A stretch of DNA of 64,000 nucleotides from Xanthobacter agilis (lineage in GTDB: Bacteria; Pseudomonadota; Alphaproteobacteria; Rhizobiales; Xanthobacteraceae), in NCBI RefSeq assembly GCF_021730435.1, contig NZ_JABWGX010000006.1, forward strand, positions 1 to 64,000. Reading direction: 5' to 3'. The notes under the pieces are model-generated. The model searched no databases, was not told the origin of the DNA, and saw only the letters and a list, made by a program, of their open reading frames with translations. The translations under genes and the position numbers were made by a program. Positions 1-11,322 of this stretch are shown in pieces (the first letter of the stretch is position 1; each line of letters opens with the position of its first letter).

Positions 1-103
1 CGAGGCCACAAAGCTGTCCATCGCCCGCGCCGTCAAGGGTGAGCCTTCCGCCAAGGAAGCAACCGAAAAGCGCGATATCGTCAAGCACCCCTTCCAGGCC
101 TGA
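1..103 (+). CDS. 3' end of an unidentified protein-coding gene
   Basis: The window opens inside a reading frame that ends with TGA at 101-103. The visible tail has about 33 residues, is charged and ends KHPFQA. It is too short for me to assign a family. A strong intrinsic terminator starts about 33 bp after the stop, which supports this being a real gene end. Confidence 0.6.
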   Translation, partial: EATKLSIARAVKGEPSAKEATEKRDIVKHPFQA

Positions 104-135
104 GCCCATCGCTCTGGTCGGTAGGATGCGATGAG

Positions 136-167
136 AAAGCCCGGCCGTCTGGCCGGGCTTTTTTTTT
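136..167 (+). terminator. intrinsic terminator of the upstream partial gene
   Basis: A perfect inverted repeat, AAAGCCCGGCC / GGCCGGGCTTT with a GTCT loop, runs straight into a run of T residues through 167. It lies about 30 bp after the stop at 103 and is the clearest terminator in the window. Confidence 0.93.
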
Positions 168-188
168 CGGCTGCTGAAGGGATGGGGC

Positions 189-293
189 TCAGGACGGCGC
201 GAGCAGCACGATCAGAACGAGGGCGGTGCTGGCGACGAGGGAGAGCAGCGGAACCAGGGCCTCCTCATTTCGACCCTTGAGCGGCTGTCCCAT
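189..293 (-). CDS. possible small single-span membrane peptide (34 aa)
   Basis: A short reverse-strand frame starting at the ATG at 291-293 would encode 34 residues: a polar, charged start (MGQPLKGRNEE) followed by a hydrophobic segment rich in Leu, Val and Ala ending LLAPS. An AAGGGC stretch lies a few bases upstream as a possible ribosome binding site. The frame stays open upstream to 425, but that part is Arg-rich and unlike coding sequence. No family is recognised. It could be chance. Confidence 0.3.
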   Translation of the reverse strand: MGQPLKGRNEEALVPLLSLVASTALVLIVLLAPS

Positions 294-490
294 GGCCCTG
301 CCCTTCGCTGTCAGTCGTCGTGCGCGGCGCACGTTAGGGCGGAGCCGTCGGGGGTAGAATTCCACTTTCGGCGCATGCCCGCCCGCGTTCCGGAGCGTTT
401 TCGCTTTCGCCCCGCGCAGGCCCATGGGAACATGGGGCCGCGAGGGCGGCGGGTCATGGTGACGCCTTTGGTGCCTGGAAGGAGGCTCCG

Positions 491-643
491 ATGGCGGCGG
501 TTCTCATCATCGTGTTGGTGGTGCTGACCGTGGCGGCGCTGCCCACCTGGGGGTACAGCGAGCGCTGGGGCTACGGACCGGGCGGTGTCGCCGCGGTGCT
601 CCTCGTCATCGTTGCCGCGCTCACCCTTGCGGGCTACATTTAG
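491..643 (+). CDS. DUF3309 family small membrane protein (50 aa)
   Basis: A GGAGG ribosome binding site at 480-485 precedes the ATG. The 50-residue product has a hydrophobic segment, a central ALPTWGYSERWGYGPGG motif and a second hydrophobic segment ending GYI. This is the layout of DUF3309 peptides, which are common in Proteobacteria: two short membrane spans around a conserved P-W-x-Y-S-x-x-W-G-Y-G-P turn. The function is unknown. It is monocistronic, with about 300 bp to the next gene. Confidence 0.9.
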   Translation: MAAVLIIVLVVLTVAALPTWGYSERWGYGPGGVAAVLLVIVAALTLAGYI

Positions 644-691
644 GGCGTTCTTCGCGCGCGCAGGCTCCCATCATTCCCTGTAAGATTTGGA

Positions 692-734
692 TTTCATGCG
701 CTTTTCATGCGCATTGGAGCCGCTTTGCATGAAA
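692..734. promoter_or_regulatory. phased repeat cluster, candidate regulator binding site
   Basis: TTTCATGCGC occurs at 692-701 and again at 703-712, exactly 11 bp apart (one helical turn), and an inverted GCATGAAA follows at 727-734. The cluster lies in the 300-bp gene-free interval 644-943, about 210 bp before the TPR gene. Phased direct repeats of this kind often bind response-regulator-type proteins. Which protein binds is unknown. I see nothing else of note in 644-943. Confidence 0.4.
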
Positions 735-943
735 ATCCCGGCGCGGCGTTTCCACGCGCGGTGGCGACCGCGTGCCGCGGCGGAGAACCATCGCAAGGCG
801 CAGCCGGCGCCCCGCCTTGCGACCGCGTCGCCTTGTTTCGGCCGCCCCGATCGGCAAGCTACGGCCGGCGCTGCGCGCGGGAAACGCCGGGCCATGGGGC
901 CTCCCCTCTTGCACGCGCATCGGTTCTGACGGACAAAGGCTCC

Positions 944-2899
944 ATGACCGAGGGGAATGCCGGCAACAGCTTACCAATCAATGATCCGTCAACGGCGGAG
1001 GCACCCGCATGCGCGGCTTGCGAGGAGAGCGCCGCGACCGTTCCGCCGGAGCCCGAGAGCGGCGCCGCCGCATCCGAAGACACGTCGGACGGCGATCCGT
1101 CTTCCGAATGGGAGAGAGAGGTTCGGGCGGCGCTCGCCCGGGTGCTGGCCTCCGCGGATCTGTGCACCTCGCCGCGTCTCGCGGCGTTCCTGCGCTATGT
1201 GGTGGAGGCCACGCTGGCCGGCCGCGCGGAGCAGATCAAGGGCTATACCATCGCGGTGGAAGCCCTCGGCCGCGCGCCCACCTTCGATCCCCAAGCCGAT
1301 CCCATCGTCCGCGTCGAGGCCACCCGCCTGCGCCGCGCCTTGCAGAATTATTACAACACCATCGGTCTGGCCGATCCGCTCCTGATCCATATTCCGAAAG
1401 GCGGCTATGTCCCGCAGTTCGAGGATCGGCGGGCCAGCGCGCCGGCCGCGCCGCCGCCCGAGCCGGTTCTCCCTCCGGAGCCGCAGGCAGGGGCCGAGCC
1501 GGGCGCGGTGGAGCTTGATCCCCCGCCGCCGGTGCGGCGGAAGCTGGGCGCGGTGCGCCTTGCGGCGGCAGCGGCGGTGGCGGGCGTGCTTCTGACCGGC
1601 ACGGCGTTCCGCCTGATGGACAATCTGGACCTGCCGGCGCCGGTGCAGGCGTGGCTGGGGGCGCGGCCGTCGATGGCCGATCGGGTGCGGCTGCCCATCA
1701 TCGAGGTGGGCAACCTCGAGGCCAGCGACGGGCGCGGTCCGTCCCGCGGCGACCTGCACGGCATCGAGGAACGGCTGCGGGACAGCTTCGCCCAGTTCGA
1801 TTTCGTGGAGGTGCGCGCCGGCAGTCCGCACGGCGATGTCGCGGCGCGCGAATGCAGCGCGCGCCGGCCGCGATCGGTATTCTCCCTCGGCGGTTTGGCC
1901 GAGGCGCGGGAGGACGGCACCTATGCGCTGCTGGTCCATCTCACCGATCGGTGCGAGGGCATCATCGTCTGGTCGCATGCCATCGAAGGGCTGAGGAGCA
2001 CGACGCCCGGCGACGCCGAACAGCGGGTGGTGGGGGAAGTCGCGGCCGCGCTTCTGGAAAGTTACGGCGTGGTCTCGGTGCGGGCGCGTTCGCAGGCGCT
2101 GGCCCATGCCCCGGCGTCGGGCTTCGGCTGCATCGCGGAGGCGTTCGCGGTGCTGCGCAACGACGGTTCGGCATCGAGCGCGGTGCCCCGCGCCTGCCTG
2201 ACCCAGCTTGTCAACCGCGACGGCGAGTTCGCCCTCGGCCATGCGGTGCGGGCCGCCGCCATGCTCGACGAGGGCATGGGTGATCCGGTCGCGTCGCTCC
2301 CGCCGGAACGGGTTGCGGAGATGCTGCACGAAGCCGAACTGGCGGTGGATCTCGCGCCCGCCAGCGCCTATGCGGCGCGCACGCTCGCCCTGGTGCAACT
2401 GTTCGTGGGCGAGACCGAGGCCGCCAGCGCGACCGCGGAACAGGCGCTGCGCCTCAATCCGCTCGATCACGACATTGCCGCCTCGATGGGCATGGTCTTC
2501 ATCGGTGCCGGCCGGGTGGCGGAGGGCGAGACGCTGCTGCTGTCGGCCCGCACCCACGGAGCCGCCCGCTCGCCGCTGCAAGAGACCTATCTCGCCATCG
2601 CCGCCTTTCTGCGGGATGATCCGTTTTCCGCCCAGGCCCTGGTGCCGCAGCTGCGGATGCACCCCAATCCCGGCAACCGGCTGGCGCTGGCCCTCGCCCT
2701 GCATGCCCTCGATCGCGACAGCGACGAACGCGAGGCGGTGCGCAGCCTGGCCCATCTGGAGGGCGGCGGGCCCGAGGCGGTGCGCCGGATGGTGCGTCAT
2801 CTGCTGCCGGCGCCGGTGGCCTCGGAGCGGGCGCTGACCGCGCTGGAAAGCGCCGGCCTCTCGCAGGAGGCCGCGACCGGCAAGCGCCCACGCGGGTGA
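944..2899 (+). CDS. membrane-anchored TPR protein with an IPKGGYVP-type N-terminal domain
   Basis: The likely start is the ATG at 944 (MTEGNAGNS). The frame is open back to 707, but that part is Arg/Pro-rich and non-coding in character. The product has 651 residues. After an acidic linker, residues 60-150 form a helical domain with the motifs FDPQADPIVRVEATRLRRAL and IPKGGYVPQFE. This domain is common in alphaproteobacterial TPR proteins, some of them annotated as adenylate cyclase-like. A Pro-rich linker and one membrane span (about 206-226) follow. The C-terminal half carries Ala/Leu-rich TPR-like helices (about 455-600). No cyclase catalytic domain is visible, so no enzymatic role is claimed. 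The next gene, a sigma-54 activator, follows in the same direction after about 105 bp, so a regulatory link is possible. Confidence 0.75.
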   Translation: MTEGNAGNSLPINDPSTAEAPACAACEESAATVPPEPESGAAASEDTSDGDPSSEWEREVRAALARVLASADLCTSPRLAAFLRYVVEATLAGRAEQIKGYTIAVEALGRAPTFDPQADPIVRVEATRLRRALQNYYNTIGLADPLLIHIPKGGYVPQFEDRRASAPAAPPPEPVLPPEPQAGAEPGAVELDPPPPVRRKLGAVRLAAAAAVAGVLLTGTAFRLMDNLDLPAPVQAWLGARPSMADRVRLPIIEVGNLEASDGRGPSRGDLHGIEERLRDSFAQFDFVEVRAGSPHGDVAARECSARRPRSVFSLGGLAEAREDGTYALLVHLTDRCEGIIVWSHAIEGLRSTTPGDAEQRVVGEVAAALLESYGVVSVRARSQALAHAPASGFGCIAEAFAVLRNDGSASSAVPRACLTQLVNRDGEFALGHAVRAAAMLDEGMGDPVASLPPERVAEMLHEAELAVDLAPASAYAARTLALVQLFVGETEAASATAEQALRLNPLDHDIAASMGMVFIGAGRVAEGETLLLSARTHGAARSPLQETYLAIAAFLRDDPFSAQALVPQLRMHPNPGNRLALALALHALDRDSDEREAVRSLAHLEGGGPEAVRRMVRHLLPAPVASERALTALESAGLSQEAATGKRPRG

Positions 2900-3005
2900 C
2901 CGTCGTTCGTTGGGCTTGCGAAAGGCCGCCCCGGCGGGGCAAAGGTTTGTTTACGGGCCGCGAGGCAATTTGGCCGCCAGCTGCCCTTCGCTCCGACGTG
3001 CCGAA

Positions 3006-4478
<1,473 letters not shown>

Positions 4479-4502
4479 CCCATGTCCGCCGGCGCCGCCG
4501 GC

Positions 4503-4868
4503 TCAGGCGCGCTTGCGCAGGATCTTGAGGCGGCCGAGCAATTCGGCGACGGCTTCCGGCGGCAGGTGACGGATGTCCTGGGCCAATAGGTTTGCAAGCT
4601 CGGTGGCCTCCGGGCTCAGGCCGGAGGTGTCCACGGTGACCTTCGGCTGTGACAGCTCGGCCAGCCGCTGCAGCTCCTCGGCCTCGTCCCAGATCACGTT
4701 GAAATAGGCGATGATGCGTTGGACCATGGCCCAGGTGGGCCGGCCGCGCTTGCCGGTCTCAAGGGCCGAGAGATAGGTGGGGGTCACGCCCAAAGCGTGG
4801 GCCATGTCGGTCAGGGTGACGGTCCGCGCCGCCCGCAGCTCACGCATCCGCCGGCCGAAGGGGGTCAT
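4503..4868 (-). CDS. XRE-family helix-turn-helix regulator (121 aa)
   Basis: The chosen start is the ATG at 4866-4868 (MTPFGRRMRELRAAR). Longer upstream frame is Arg-rich and unlikely to be translated. Residues 5-60 form a Cro/CI-type helix-turn-helix with the recognition sequence ALGVTPTYLSALETGKRG. The C-terminal half is helical and includes a segment resembling a short oligomerisation domain (LANLLAQDIRHLPPEAVAELL). It is convergent with the sigma-54 activator gene, with only about 25 bp between stops. Its targets are unknown. Confidence 0.85.
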   Translation of the reverse strand: MTPFGRRMRELRAARTVTLTDMAHALGVTPTYLSALETGKRGRPTWAMVQRIIAYFNVIWDEAEELQRLAELSQPKVTVDTSGLSPEATELANLLAQDIRHLPPEAVAELLGRLKILRKRA

Positions 4869-5390
4869 GGGCGGCGCCGCGGACGGGGGGGCGGGGAAAA
4901 CGCGGCGCCGACCGCGCCATGCCCTGCGGGTGCGATCCCGCCACGGCCGGGCACGCCGGCGGCCACCGGGCGGCGCGCCATGGCGCAGGTGCGGGAGATG
5001 GGATCGCGGATCATCCCCAAGGGTATCATGCGCCGCCGGCTCAAGATCAAGGGTCGCCGGCCCGGTGATCCGGCCGCGAAACCGGGGCGCATCCCGCGCG
5101 CGGCATCTACATGCGCGCGGCCATCGGCTGACGCCATGTGCCCTTGGCAAAGCCTGCGCGGCGCTCGGGCGTGCCCACCTGGCGCCGGTCAAAGACCGGG
5201 CCGATGGCATGAAGCGTGACAAGCGCCGAAGCAGGGCGCGAAACGGCGACGGCCACCGGCAGGAGAGCGCCTGCCGGTGGCCGTGGTTCCTGGCGGAATG
5301 CGGGTCCTGAGCCTCTTCGAGCGAAGCGCAGACCGTTCGGGTCAGGACACGCTCGGGAAGACGGGCCGGCGCGCCGGCCGCGCCTTGAAC
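4869..5390. other. gene-free interval, 522 bp
   Basis: This lies between the XRE gene start and the DUF2076 gene stop. I find no frame with convincing coding character on either strand: the open frames are Arg/Gly/Pro-rich shadows. Its one marked structure is the perfect hairpin at 5249-5284. The promoter of the XRE gene should lie near 4870-4950, but no clear -35/-10 pair is visible. Confidence 0.5.
5249..5284 (-). terminator. perfect 15-bp hairpin downstream of the DUF2076 gene
   Basis: The arms ACGGCCACCGGCAGG (5249-5263) and CCTGCCGGTGGCCGT (5270-5284) match perfectly around a 6-base loop. It lies 107 bp past the DUF2076 stop. On the reverse strand it is followed only by CGCCGTTTCG, so the U-tract is weak. 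It may act as a terminator or as an mRNA 3'-end stabiliser. Confidence 0.45.
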
Positions 5391-6242
5391 TCAGGTCCAG
5401 TCGCTGTCGTCGCCGCCGCCGGCATCCCAGCCGCCGTCGTCATTGTTGGCCAGTTGCTGGTCGCCATTCCAGATGTCGGCGGGCGACTGGCCGCCAAGGG
5501 CCTGCTGGGCGGTACCGCCCAGGTCGCCGAAGCCGCTGGCGGCGTCGGTGGCCGGCTTGATGGCTTCCGCCGCCGACTGGGCGATGGCCCCTTCGCCGCC
5601 GGACATCATGTTCTTGATGCCGTCGAACAGCAGAGCGCCGCCCGCGACACCCGCCGCCGTCGCCAGCGCGCCCTGCAGGAAGCCGCCGCCGCCGAAGCCG
5701 CCGCGCTGCTGCATGGCCGGCTGCTGACCCCAGGGGCCACCCGGCTGCTGGCCGGGCTGGGCATAGCCTTGCTGGCCATAACCCTGTTGCGGATAGCCAC
5801 CCTGCTGCGGATAGCCTTGCGGGGGGTAACCTTGGGGCTGGCCGTAGCCTTGCTGGCCATAGCCCTGCTGTCCATAGCCGGCGGGGGTGGCCGCCGGCTC
5901 ATTGGGCACGCGCGAGCCCGCGGCGGGAACCGACGAACGCCCGCCGCCGAACAGGCCGCCGAGGAAGCCGCCGGACGCGGGCTGCGCCGCCTGCTGGCTC
6001 GCGGCCTGGGCGCGGGCTTCGGCGTCCTGAAGCTGGGCTTCCAGCTCCTGCACGCGGGCATAGGCCTGCTGCAGGGCATGTTCCTGGACCAGCACGCTCT
6101 GGGCGAGCGCGTAGGGCGCGTGAGGTGCCATGGCGATGCGGCGCGCGATAAGCGCCTCCGCCTCGGCGTCTCGCGGCGCGTTCTCGAATTCCCGCATGCG
6201 GTCGAAAAGGCCGTCGATCAGGGCACGTTCCTCGGGGGTCAT
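5391..6242 (-). CDS. DUF2076 family protein, Gln/Gly/Tyr-rich (283 aa)
   Basis: The N-terminus ([19 protein letters not shown]) and the following residues to about 85 match the DUF2076 opening: a helical segment in which Arg/Ala-rich helices lead into a coiled coil ([17 protein letters not shown]). Residues about 88-110 contain [11 protein letters not shown]. Residues 125-190 are a low-complexity Q-Q-G-Y-G repeat. A Gly/Ala hydrophobic stretch ([19 protein letters not shown]) follows, then an acidic tail ending DDSDWT. Family members are thought to be periplasmic or envelope-associated, and the function is unknown. The Gly/Gln/Tyr tract resembles disordered, self-associating regions. It appears to be transcribed alone. 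Confidence 0.9.
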   Translation of the reverse strand: MTPEERALIDGLFDRMREFENAPRDAEAEALIARRIAMAPHAPYALAQSVLVQEHALQQAYARVQELEAQLQDAEARAQAASQQAAQPASGGFLGGLFGGGRSSVPAAGSRVPNEPAATPAGYGQQGYGQQGYGQPQGYPPQGYPQQGGYPQQGYGQQGYAQPGQQPGGPWGQQPAMQQRGGFGGGGFLQGALATAAGVAGGALLFDGIKNMMSGGEGAIAQSAAEAIKPATDAASGFGDLGGTAQQALGGQSPADIWNGDQQLANNDDGGWDAGGGDDSDWT

Positions 6243-6356
6243 CTCCGCCTCCGGTGGTTGAACCGGATCGCATATGAGCAGCCGAGCACGGCGGGGGTAG
6301 GGCGCCGCCGCATGAAATTTTGGTAACGTCGGGGAGCTAGGTACCGTTGATGCCGC

Positions 6357-7736
6357 TTATTCCGCGGCATCCGCCGGCGCCTTGCCGCCGGGAGCACCGA
6401 AACGCTGTGCCACATAGACCTCCACCATTTGGCGGAACTCCTCCTGGATATGGGCGCCGCGCAGGGTCGCCACCTTCTTGCCGTCGATGAAGACGGGGGC
6501 GGAGGGGGTTTCGCCGGTGCCGGGCAGGGAGATGCCGATATCGGCGTGCTTGGATTCGCCGGGACCGTTCACGATGCAGCCCATGACCGCCACGCTGAGG
6601 GTCTCGACGCCGGGATAGCGCGCCTTCCAGGCCGGCATCGCGTCGCGGATCATGGTCTGGACGCTCTGCGCCAGCTCCTGGAACACGGTGGAGGTGGTGC
6701 GGCCGCAGCCGGGGCAGGCCGCCACCAGCGGCACGAAGGTGCGCAGCCCCATGGTCTGGAGGATTTCCTGCGCCACCTGCACCTCGCGGGTGCGGTCGCC
6801 GTTGGGCTCGGGGGTGAGCGACACGCGGATGGTGTCGCCGATGCCCTGCTGGAGCACCACGCCCATGGCCGCGGTGGAGGCGACGATGCCCTTGGAGCCC
6901 ATGCCCGCCTCGGTGAGGCCGAGATGCAGGGCGTAATCGGAGCGGCGGGCCAGCTCCGAATAGACGGCGACGAGGTCCTGCACCGCCGAAACCTTGGCGG
7001 ACAGGATGATGCGGCTGCGCTGAAGGCCGATCTCTTCCGCGAGGCCCGCCGACAGCAATGCCGAGCGCACCAGTGCTTCGCGGGTGACGGCGCGCGCTTC
7101 CGCCGGACGGGGCAGGCGGGAGTTTTCGTCCATGAGGGCGGTCAGCAGCTCCTGGTCGAGGGACCCCCAGTTGGCGCCGATGCGCACCGGCTTGTCGTGG
7201 CGGATCGCGGTCTCGACGATGGCGGCGAACTGCCGGTCCTTCTTGTCGCCGAAGCCCACATTGCCGGGATTGATGCGGTATTTGTCGAGCGCCTCGGCGC
7301 AGGCCGGATGATCGGCCAACAGTCTGTGGCCGATGTAATGGAAATCCCCCACCAGCGGTACGTCGATGCCGCGCGCCAACAGCTTTTCCTTGATGTGGGG
7401 AATGGCGGCTGCGGCCTCGTCCCGGTCCACGGTGAGGCGCACCAGCTCCGACCCGGCGCGGGCGAGCGCCGCCACCTGCGCCACCGATGCCGCGATGTCG
7501 GCGGTGTCGGTATTGGTCATGGACTGCACCACCACCGGCGCGCCGCCGCCCACCCTCACCTTGCCCACGGCGACGCTTACCGTGGCGCGGCGCGGCGCGG
7601 GCCCGGCCTCCAGCAGCTCGGCGGGGACCACGGGCGCGGTGTTGGCGGGCGCGGGGGTGAGGGGCGCGGAGGTGAGGGGCGCGGGGGTGAGGGGCGCGGT
7701 CATGGGGCGGGGATCCTCGATCGGCACGGCGGCCAT
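6357..7736 (-). CDS. ispG: 4-hydroxy-3-methylbut-2-en-1-yl diphosphate synthase (IspG/GcpE)
   Basis: This enzyme catalyses the Fe-S-dependent reductive dehydroxylation of MEcPP to HMBPP in the MEP isoprenoid pathway (cytosol). The core begins at [12 protein letters not shown] and carries the TIM-barrel segments ([31 protein letters not shown]) and the C-terminal cluster ligands CPGCGRT and [11 protein letters not shown] place the start at the ATG at 7734-7736, preceded by GAAGG. A second ATG at 7703 is an alternative, and the frame is open further upstream. The N-terminal extension before the core includes three copies of a 15-bp repeat that encodes T-P/S-A-P-L. Downstream, 115 bp separate the gene from DUF2076. 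The zur-like gene lies just upstream. Confidence 0.95.
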   Translation of the reverse strand: MAAVPIEDPRPMTAPLTPAPLTSAPLTPAPANTAPVVPAELLEAGPAPRRATVSVAVGKVRVGGGAPVVVQSMTNTDTADIAASVAQVAALARAGSELVRLTVDRDEAAAAIPHIKEKLLARGIDVPLVGDFHYIGHRLLADHPACAEALDKYRINPGNVGFGDKKDRQFAAIVETAIRHDKPVRIGANWGSLDQELLTALMDENSRLPRPAEARAVTREALVRSALLSAGLAEEIGLQRSRIILSAKVSAVQDLVAVYSELARRSDYALHLGLTEAGMGSKGIVASTAAMGVVLQQGIGDTIRVSLTPEPNGDRTREVQVAQEILQTMGLRTFVPLVAACPGCGRTTSTVFQELAQSVQTMIRDAMPAWKARYPGVETLSVAVMGCIVNGPGESKHADIGISLPGTGETPSAPVFIDGKKVATLRGAHIQEEFRQMVEVYVAQRFGAPGGKAPADAAE

Positions 7737-7801
7737 CGCTGCCTTCGAGGTAGGCCGCCGGCCGTTCAGCGTCAACCGTCCGGTGGGGCCGGCGCCGGCG
7801 G

Positions 7802-8350
7802 TCAGGCGCCGGAGGCGGGGGGCTCGACCGGCTTCGCGGTGGTTTCCGCCGCGCGGCAGTGGGCGCACAGGCCGGCCACTTCCAGCACCCGCTGGCGCGG
7901 CGTGAAGCCGGCGGCACGGGCGGCCCAGGCGAGGTCGCGCCCTACCGCGTGGGCGGCGACTTCCCGCGTCAGCCCGCAGCGCTCGCAGATGAGGAACACC
8001 ACCACCTCGTCCGCATCATGGGGATGGGCGCAGGCGAGGAAGGCGTTGCGGCTCTCGATGCGGTGGGCAAGCCCCTCCGCCACCAGGAAGTCGAGGGCCC
8101 GGTAGACCGACATGGGCGGGGAGCTTTCCCCCGCCGCCGCCAGTTGCTCCACGATCTCGTAGGCCCCGAGCGGGGTGTGGCTCGCGGCCAGCAACCGCGT
8201 CACGTTCCGGCGCAGCGCGGTGAGCCGCAGCCCCTTGTGGGCGCAGCAGGCCTCCATGCGCGCCACCGCCGTCGCGACGCACTGGGCGTGGTCGTGGTCG
8301 GCGGCGATGTCCGCGGGGGGGTGCTCTTTAGGGGCGGGTTCGGTGCTCAC
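7802..8350 (-). CDS. zur: Fur-family regulator, Zur-like (182 aa)
   Basis: An N-terminal His/Asp-rich tail leads into the winged-helix domain ([15 protein letters not shown]..., [21 protein letters not shown]). A dimerisation domain with two cysteine pairs, CERCG and CAHC, follows, as needed for the structural zinc site. The [13 protein letters not shown] stretch supplies regulatory-metal ligands. The length and the Cys pairs fit the Zur branch better than Fur itself. Metal specificity is inferred, because no zinc transporter is adjacent. It is codirectional with ispG, with 65 bp between them. Confidence 0.85.
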   Translation of the reverse strand: MSTEPAPKEHPPADIAADHDHAQCVATAVARMEACCAHKGLRLTALRRNVTRLLAASHTPLGAYEIVEQLAAAGESSPPMSVYRALDFLVAEGLAHRIESRNAFLACAHPHDADEVVVFLICERCGLTREVAAHAVGRDLAWAARAAGFTPRQRVLEVAGLCAHCRAAETTAKPVEPPASGA

Positions 8351-8582
8351 CGGTCAAATCTAGTCCATCATTCGAGGTTTCGCCATCGCCCGGCCTTAAC
8401 CATGGAACACGCGGTGGGTGCCGCCAAGGCGGAGCAGCGCATTGCGCTGCCGCAGCGGGCGGGGCAATCTGCGCCGCGCGGCGGCCTCCGGGGTGCCGCG
8501 CCGTGACAGCATCGTCACACCGGCCCGCTAGAGGGTGGACGGCACAGGTGCCGGATCACCCGCGCCTGATTGGGGAAAAGCC

Positions 8583-9365
<783 letters not shown>

Positions 9366-9438
9366 CCGCGGCGCGGCGGGTCGAGATGCGGTCCTGGGCC
9401 AGCCCTTCGAGGGCCCCATGCTGAGGAGGCGATCGCGG

Positions 9439-10485
9439 ATGACCCGTCGTGACGGCGAGAAAAAACATATCTCGCTCGCGCTCCAGGGTGGAGGCGCCCA
9501 TGGCGCCTTCACCTGGGGCGTGATCGACCGTCTGTTGCAGGATGAGCGCATCGGCATTTCCGGCATTTCCGGCACCTCGGCCGGGGCCATGAATGCGGTG
9601 GTGCTGGCCAACGGCCTCGCCAAGAACGATCCGGAGGAGGCCCGGCACGGCCTGACCCAGTTCTGGCGCGACGTGTCGCGGGACGGGCGCATGTCGCCGC
9701 TCCAGCGCAGCGCCTTCGACCGGCTCATGGGCAATTGGTCGCTGGCGAACAACCCTGCCTATCTGGCGCTGGAAGTCGCCTCGCGCTTCTTCTCGCCCTA
9801 TGACTTCAACCCGCTGAACATCAATCCGCTGCGCGAGATCATCGAGGCGCATGTGGATTTTGAGGCGCTCCGGCGCTCGCAGGTGAAGGTGTTCATCTCC
9901 GCCACCAATGTGCACACCGGCCGCGCCCGCATCTTCGGCCACAGCGAGATGACCGCCGACGCGGTGATGGCCTCGGCCTGCCTGCCCTTCATGTTCCAGG
10001 CGGTGGAGATCGAGGGCGTGCCCTATTGGGACGGCGGCTACATGGGTAATCCGCCGCTGTTTCCGCTCTATGAGAAAGCGGATGCCGACGACATCCTGCT
10101 GGTGCAGATCAACCCGGTGGTGCGCATGACCACGCCGCACACCGCCGCTGAAATTCATAATCGAATCAACGAGATCACCTTCAACGCCTCGTTGCTGGCG
10201 CAACTGCGCGCGATTGACCACGCGGCCAAGCTGATCGAGCAGGGGCTCATCAGCCGCTGGACCCTGGGCGGCTCCAGCTACCGGCGGGTGCGCTTGCACC
10301 GCATCGGCGGCGAGGACCAGCTCGCGGCCCTCGACTCCACCTCCAAGCTCAATGCGGAATGGACTTTCCTGCAGCACCTGCGGGATCTGGGCCGGGCCTC
10401 CGCCGAGATCTTCCTCGACACCCATTTCGACGATCTGGGCCGGCGCTCCACCTTGGATCTCAGGCTGGAGCTGGCGGACGACTAA
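9439..10485 (+). CDS. patatin-like phospholipase/esterase (348 aa)
   Basis: I use the ATG at 9439, which has GAGGAGG about 10 bases upstream. An in-frame ATG at 9418 is possible but lies before that site. The fold signatures are the oxyanion motif QGGGAHGAF, the nucleophile GTSAGAM and the catalytic Asp motif WDGGYMGNPP, which make a Ser-Asp dyad hydrolase. No signal peptide is seen, so it is probably cytoplasmic. Its position directly after bdhA suggests action on polyhydroxybutyrate or storage lipid (inference). The enzymatic substrate cannot be read from the sequence. Confidence 0.9.
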   Translation: MTRRDGEKKHISLALQGGGAHGAFTWGVIDRLLQDERIGISGISGTSAGAMNAVVLANGLAKNDPEEARHGLTQFWRDVSRDGRMSPLQRSAFDRLMGNWSLANNPAYLALEVASRFFSPYDFNPLNINPLREIIEAHVDFEALRRSQVKVFISATNVHTGRARIFGHSEMTADAVMASACLPFMFQAVEIEGVPYWDGGYMGNPPLFPLYEKADADDILLVQINPVVRMTTPHTAAEIHNRINEITFNASLLAQLRAIDHAAKLIEQGLISRWTLGGSSYRRVRLHRIGGEDQLAALDSTSKLNAEWTFLQHLRDLGRASAEIFLDTHFDDLGRRSTLDLRLELADD

Positions 10486-10695
10486 AGGCACGGAGCGGGT
10501 CGTCTTTCGCCGGCATGCCGGAGCGTGCCCCGGTGCCGGTCATGCCCGGATCTGGGGCATCGCAGATTCGGGAGATGCCGAATCCCTGGGCGGCGCGCAC
10601 ACGGCCGCAGCCTGCGGCATTGCCGGAACAGATCCCATTGTCGACCGAAGCCGGACCGGAAGCGGCGCGCCGCCGCCTCCGGAGCTCCGGGCGAC

Positions 10696-11226
10696 TCAGG
10701 CGCCGCGCGAATCCTTCTTGGCCTGGGCGACGGCGACAAACTTGGTGACGCGACCGGCCTCGCCGGAGCTCGAGCCGAAGCGGTCGATGCGGCGCTTTGC
10801 CTTGTTGGCCACGCCTTCGTGGGGGCGCGGCAGGGTGGCGGGGCGGGTGGCGCGCTTGGCGTCGCGCTTCAGTTCCATGGCGCGGTGGGCGTTGGCCATC
10901 AGGGCTTCGCGCGCGGCCTCGGCCTGCCGGCGGGTGGCCTCGCGGCGGGCGCGGGTGAGCGCGTCGGTCAGCACGGAGGCCTTCTGGCGATTGCCCGAAT
11001 CGGCCTTCTCGAACGTGACCTCGCCGCGTCCGCCTTTGCCGCGCAGGGCCCGGCGCTGGTTGTTGGCGATGGTGAGCGCCCGCTCGCGCCGGTCCCGCAG
11101 ATGGGTGATGAGTGTGTGGAGGTCGGAATCCGACAGCTCCATGAGCGCCGGATGGCGGGCCTTGGCCACGAACTCCATCTCCGCGTCGGTGAGCAGCTGC
11201 CGTTCGATTTTCCGCGTGTGAGCCAT
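10696..11226 (-). CDS. uncharacterised basic helical protein (176 aa)
   Basis: It starts at the ATG at 11224-11226 (MAHTRKIERQLLTDAEMEF), with AAGG about 9 bases upstream. The product is rich in Arg, Lys and Ala and is predicted to be largely helical. A middle segment (LTDALTRARREATRRQAEAAREAL by position, roughly 87-110) resembles a coiled coil. There is no signal peptide or membrane span. The family is not recognised. The interval 10486-10695 downstream holds nothing I can name. Confidence 0.7.
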   Translation of the reverse strand: MAHTRKIERQLLTDAEMEFVAKARHPALMELSDSDLHTLITHLRDRRERALTIANNQRRALRGKGGRGEVTFEKADSGNRQKASVLTDALTRARREATRRQAEAAREALMANAHRAMELKRDAKRATRPATLPRPHEGVANKAKRRIDRFGSSSGEAGRVTKFVAVAQAKKDSRGA

Positions 11227-11322
11227 GGTGAGGTGCCTTGAGGTCTGAAAAGAGCCTGAATGGCTATTACATGGAATGTGAAGCCCGTAAGACACTTCGC
11301 GTTGTTTTGAGCCTGATCCGCC

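Noticed and set aside
10486-10695. Small gene between the patatin-like gene and the basic helical protein gene
   Set aside because: Overlapping short frames exist on both strands, but none has a ribosome binding site and protein-like composition together.
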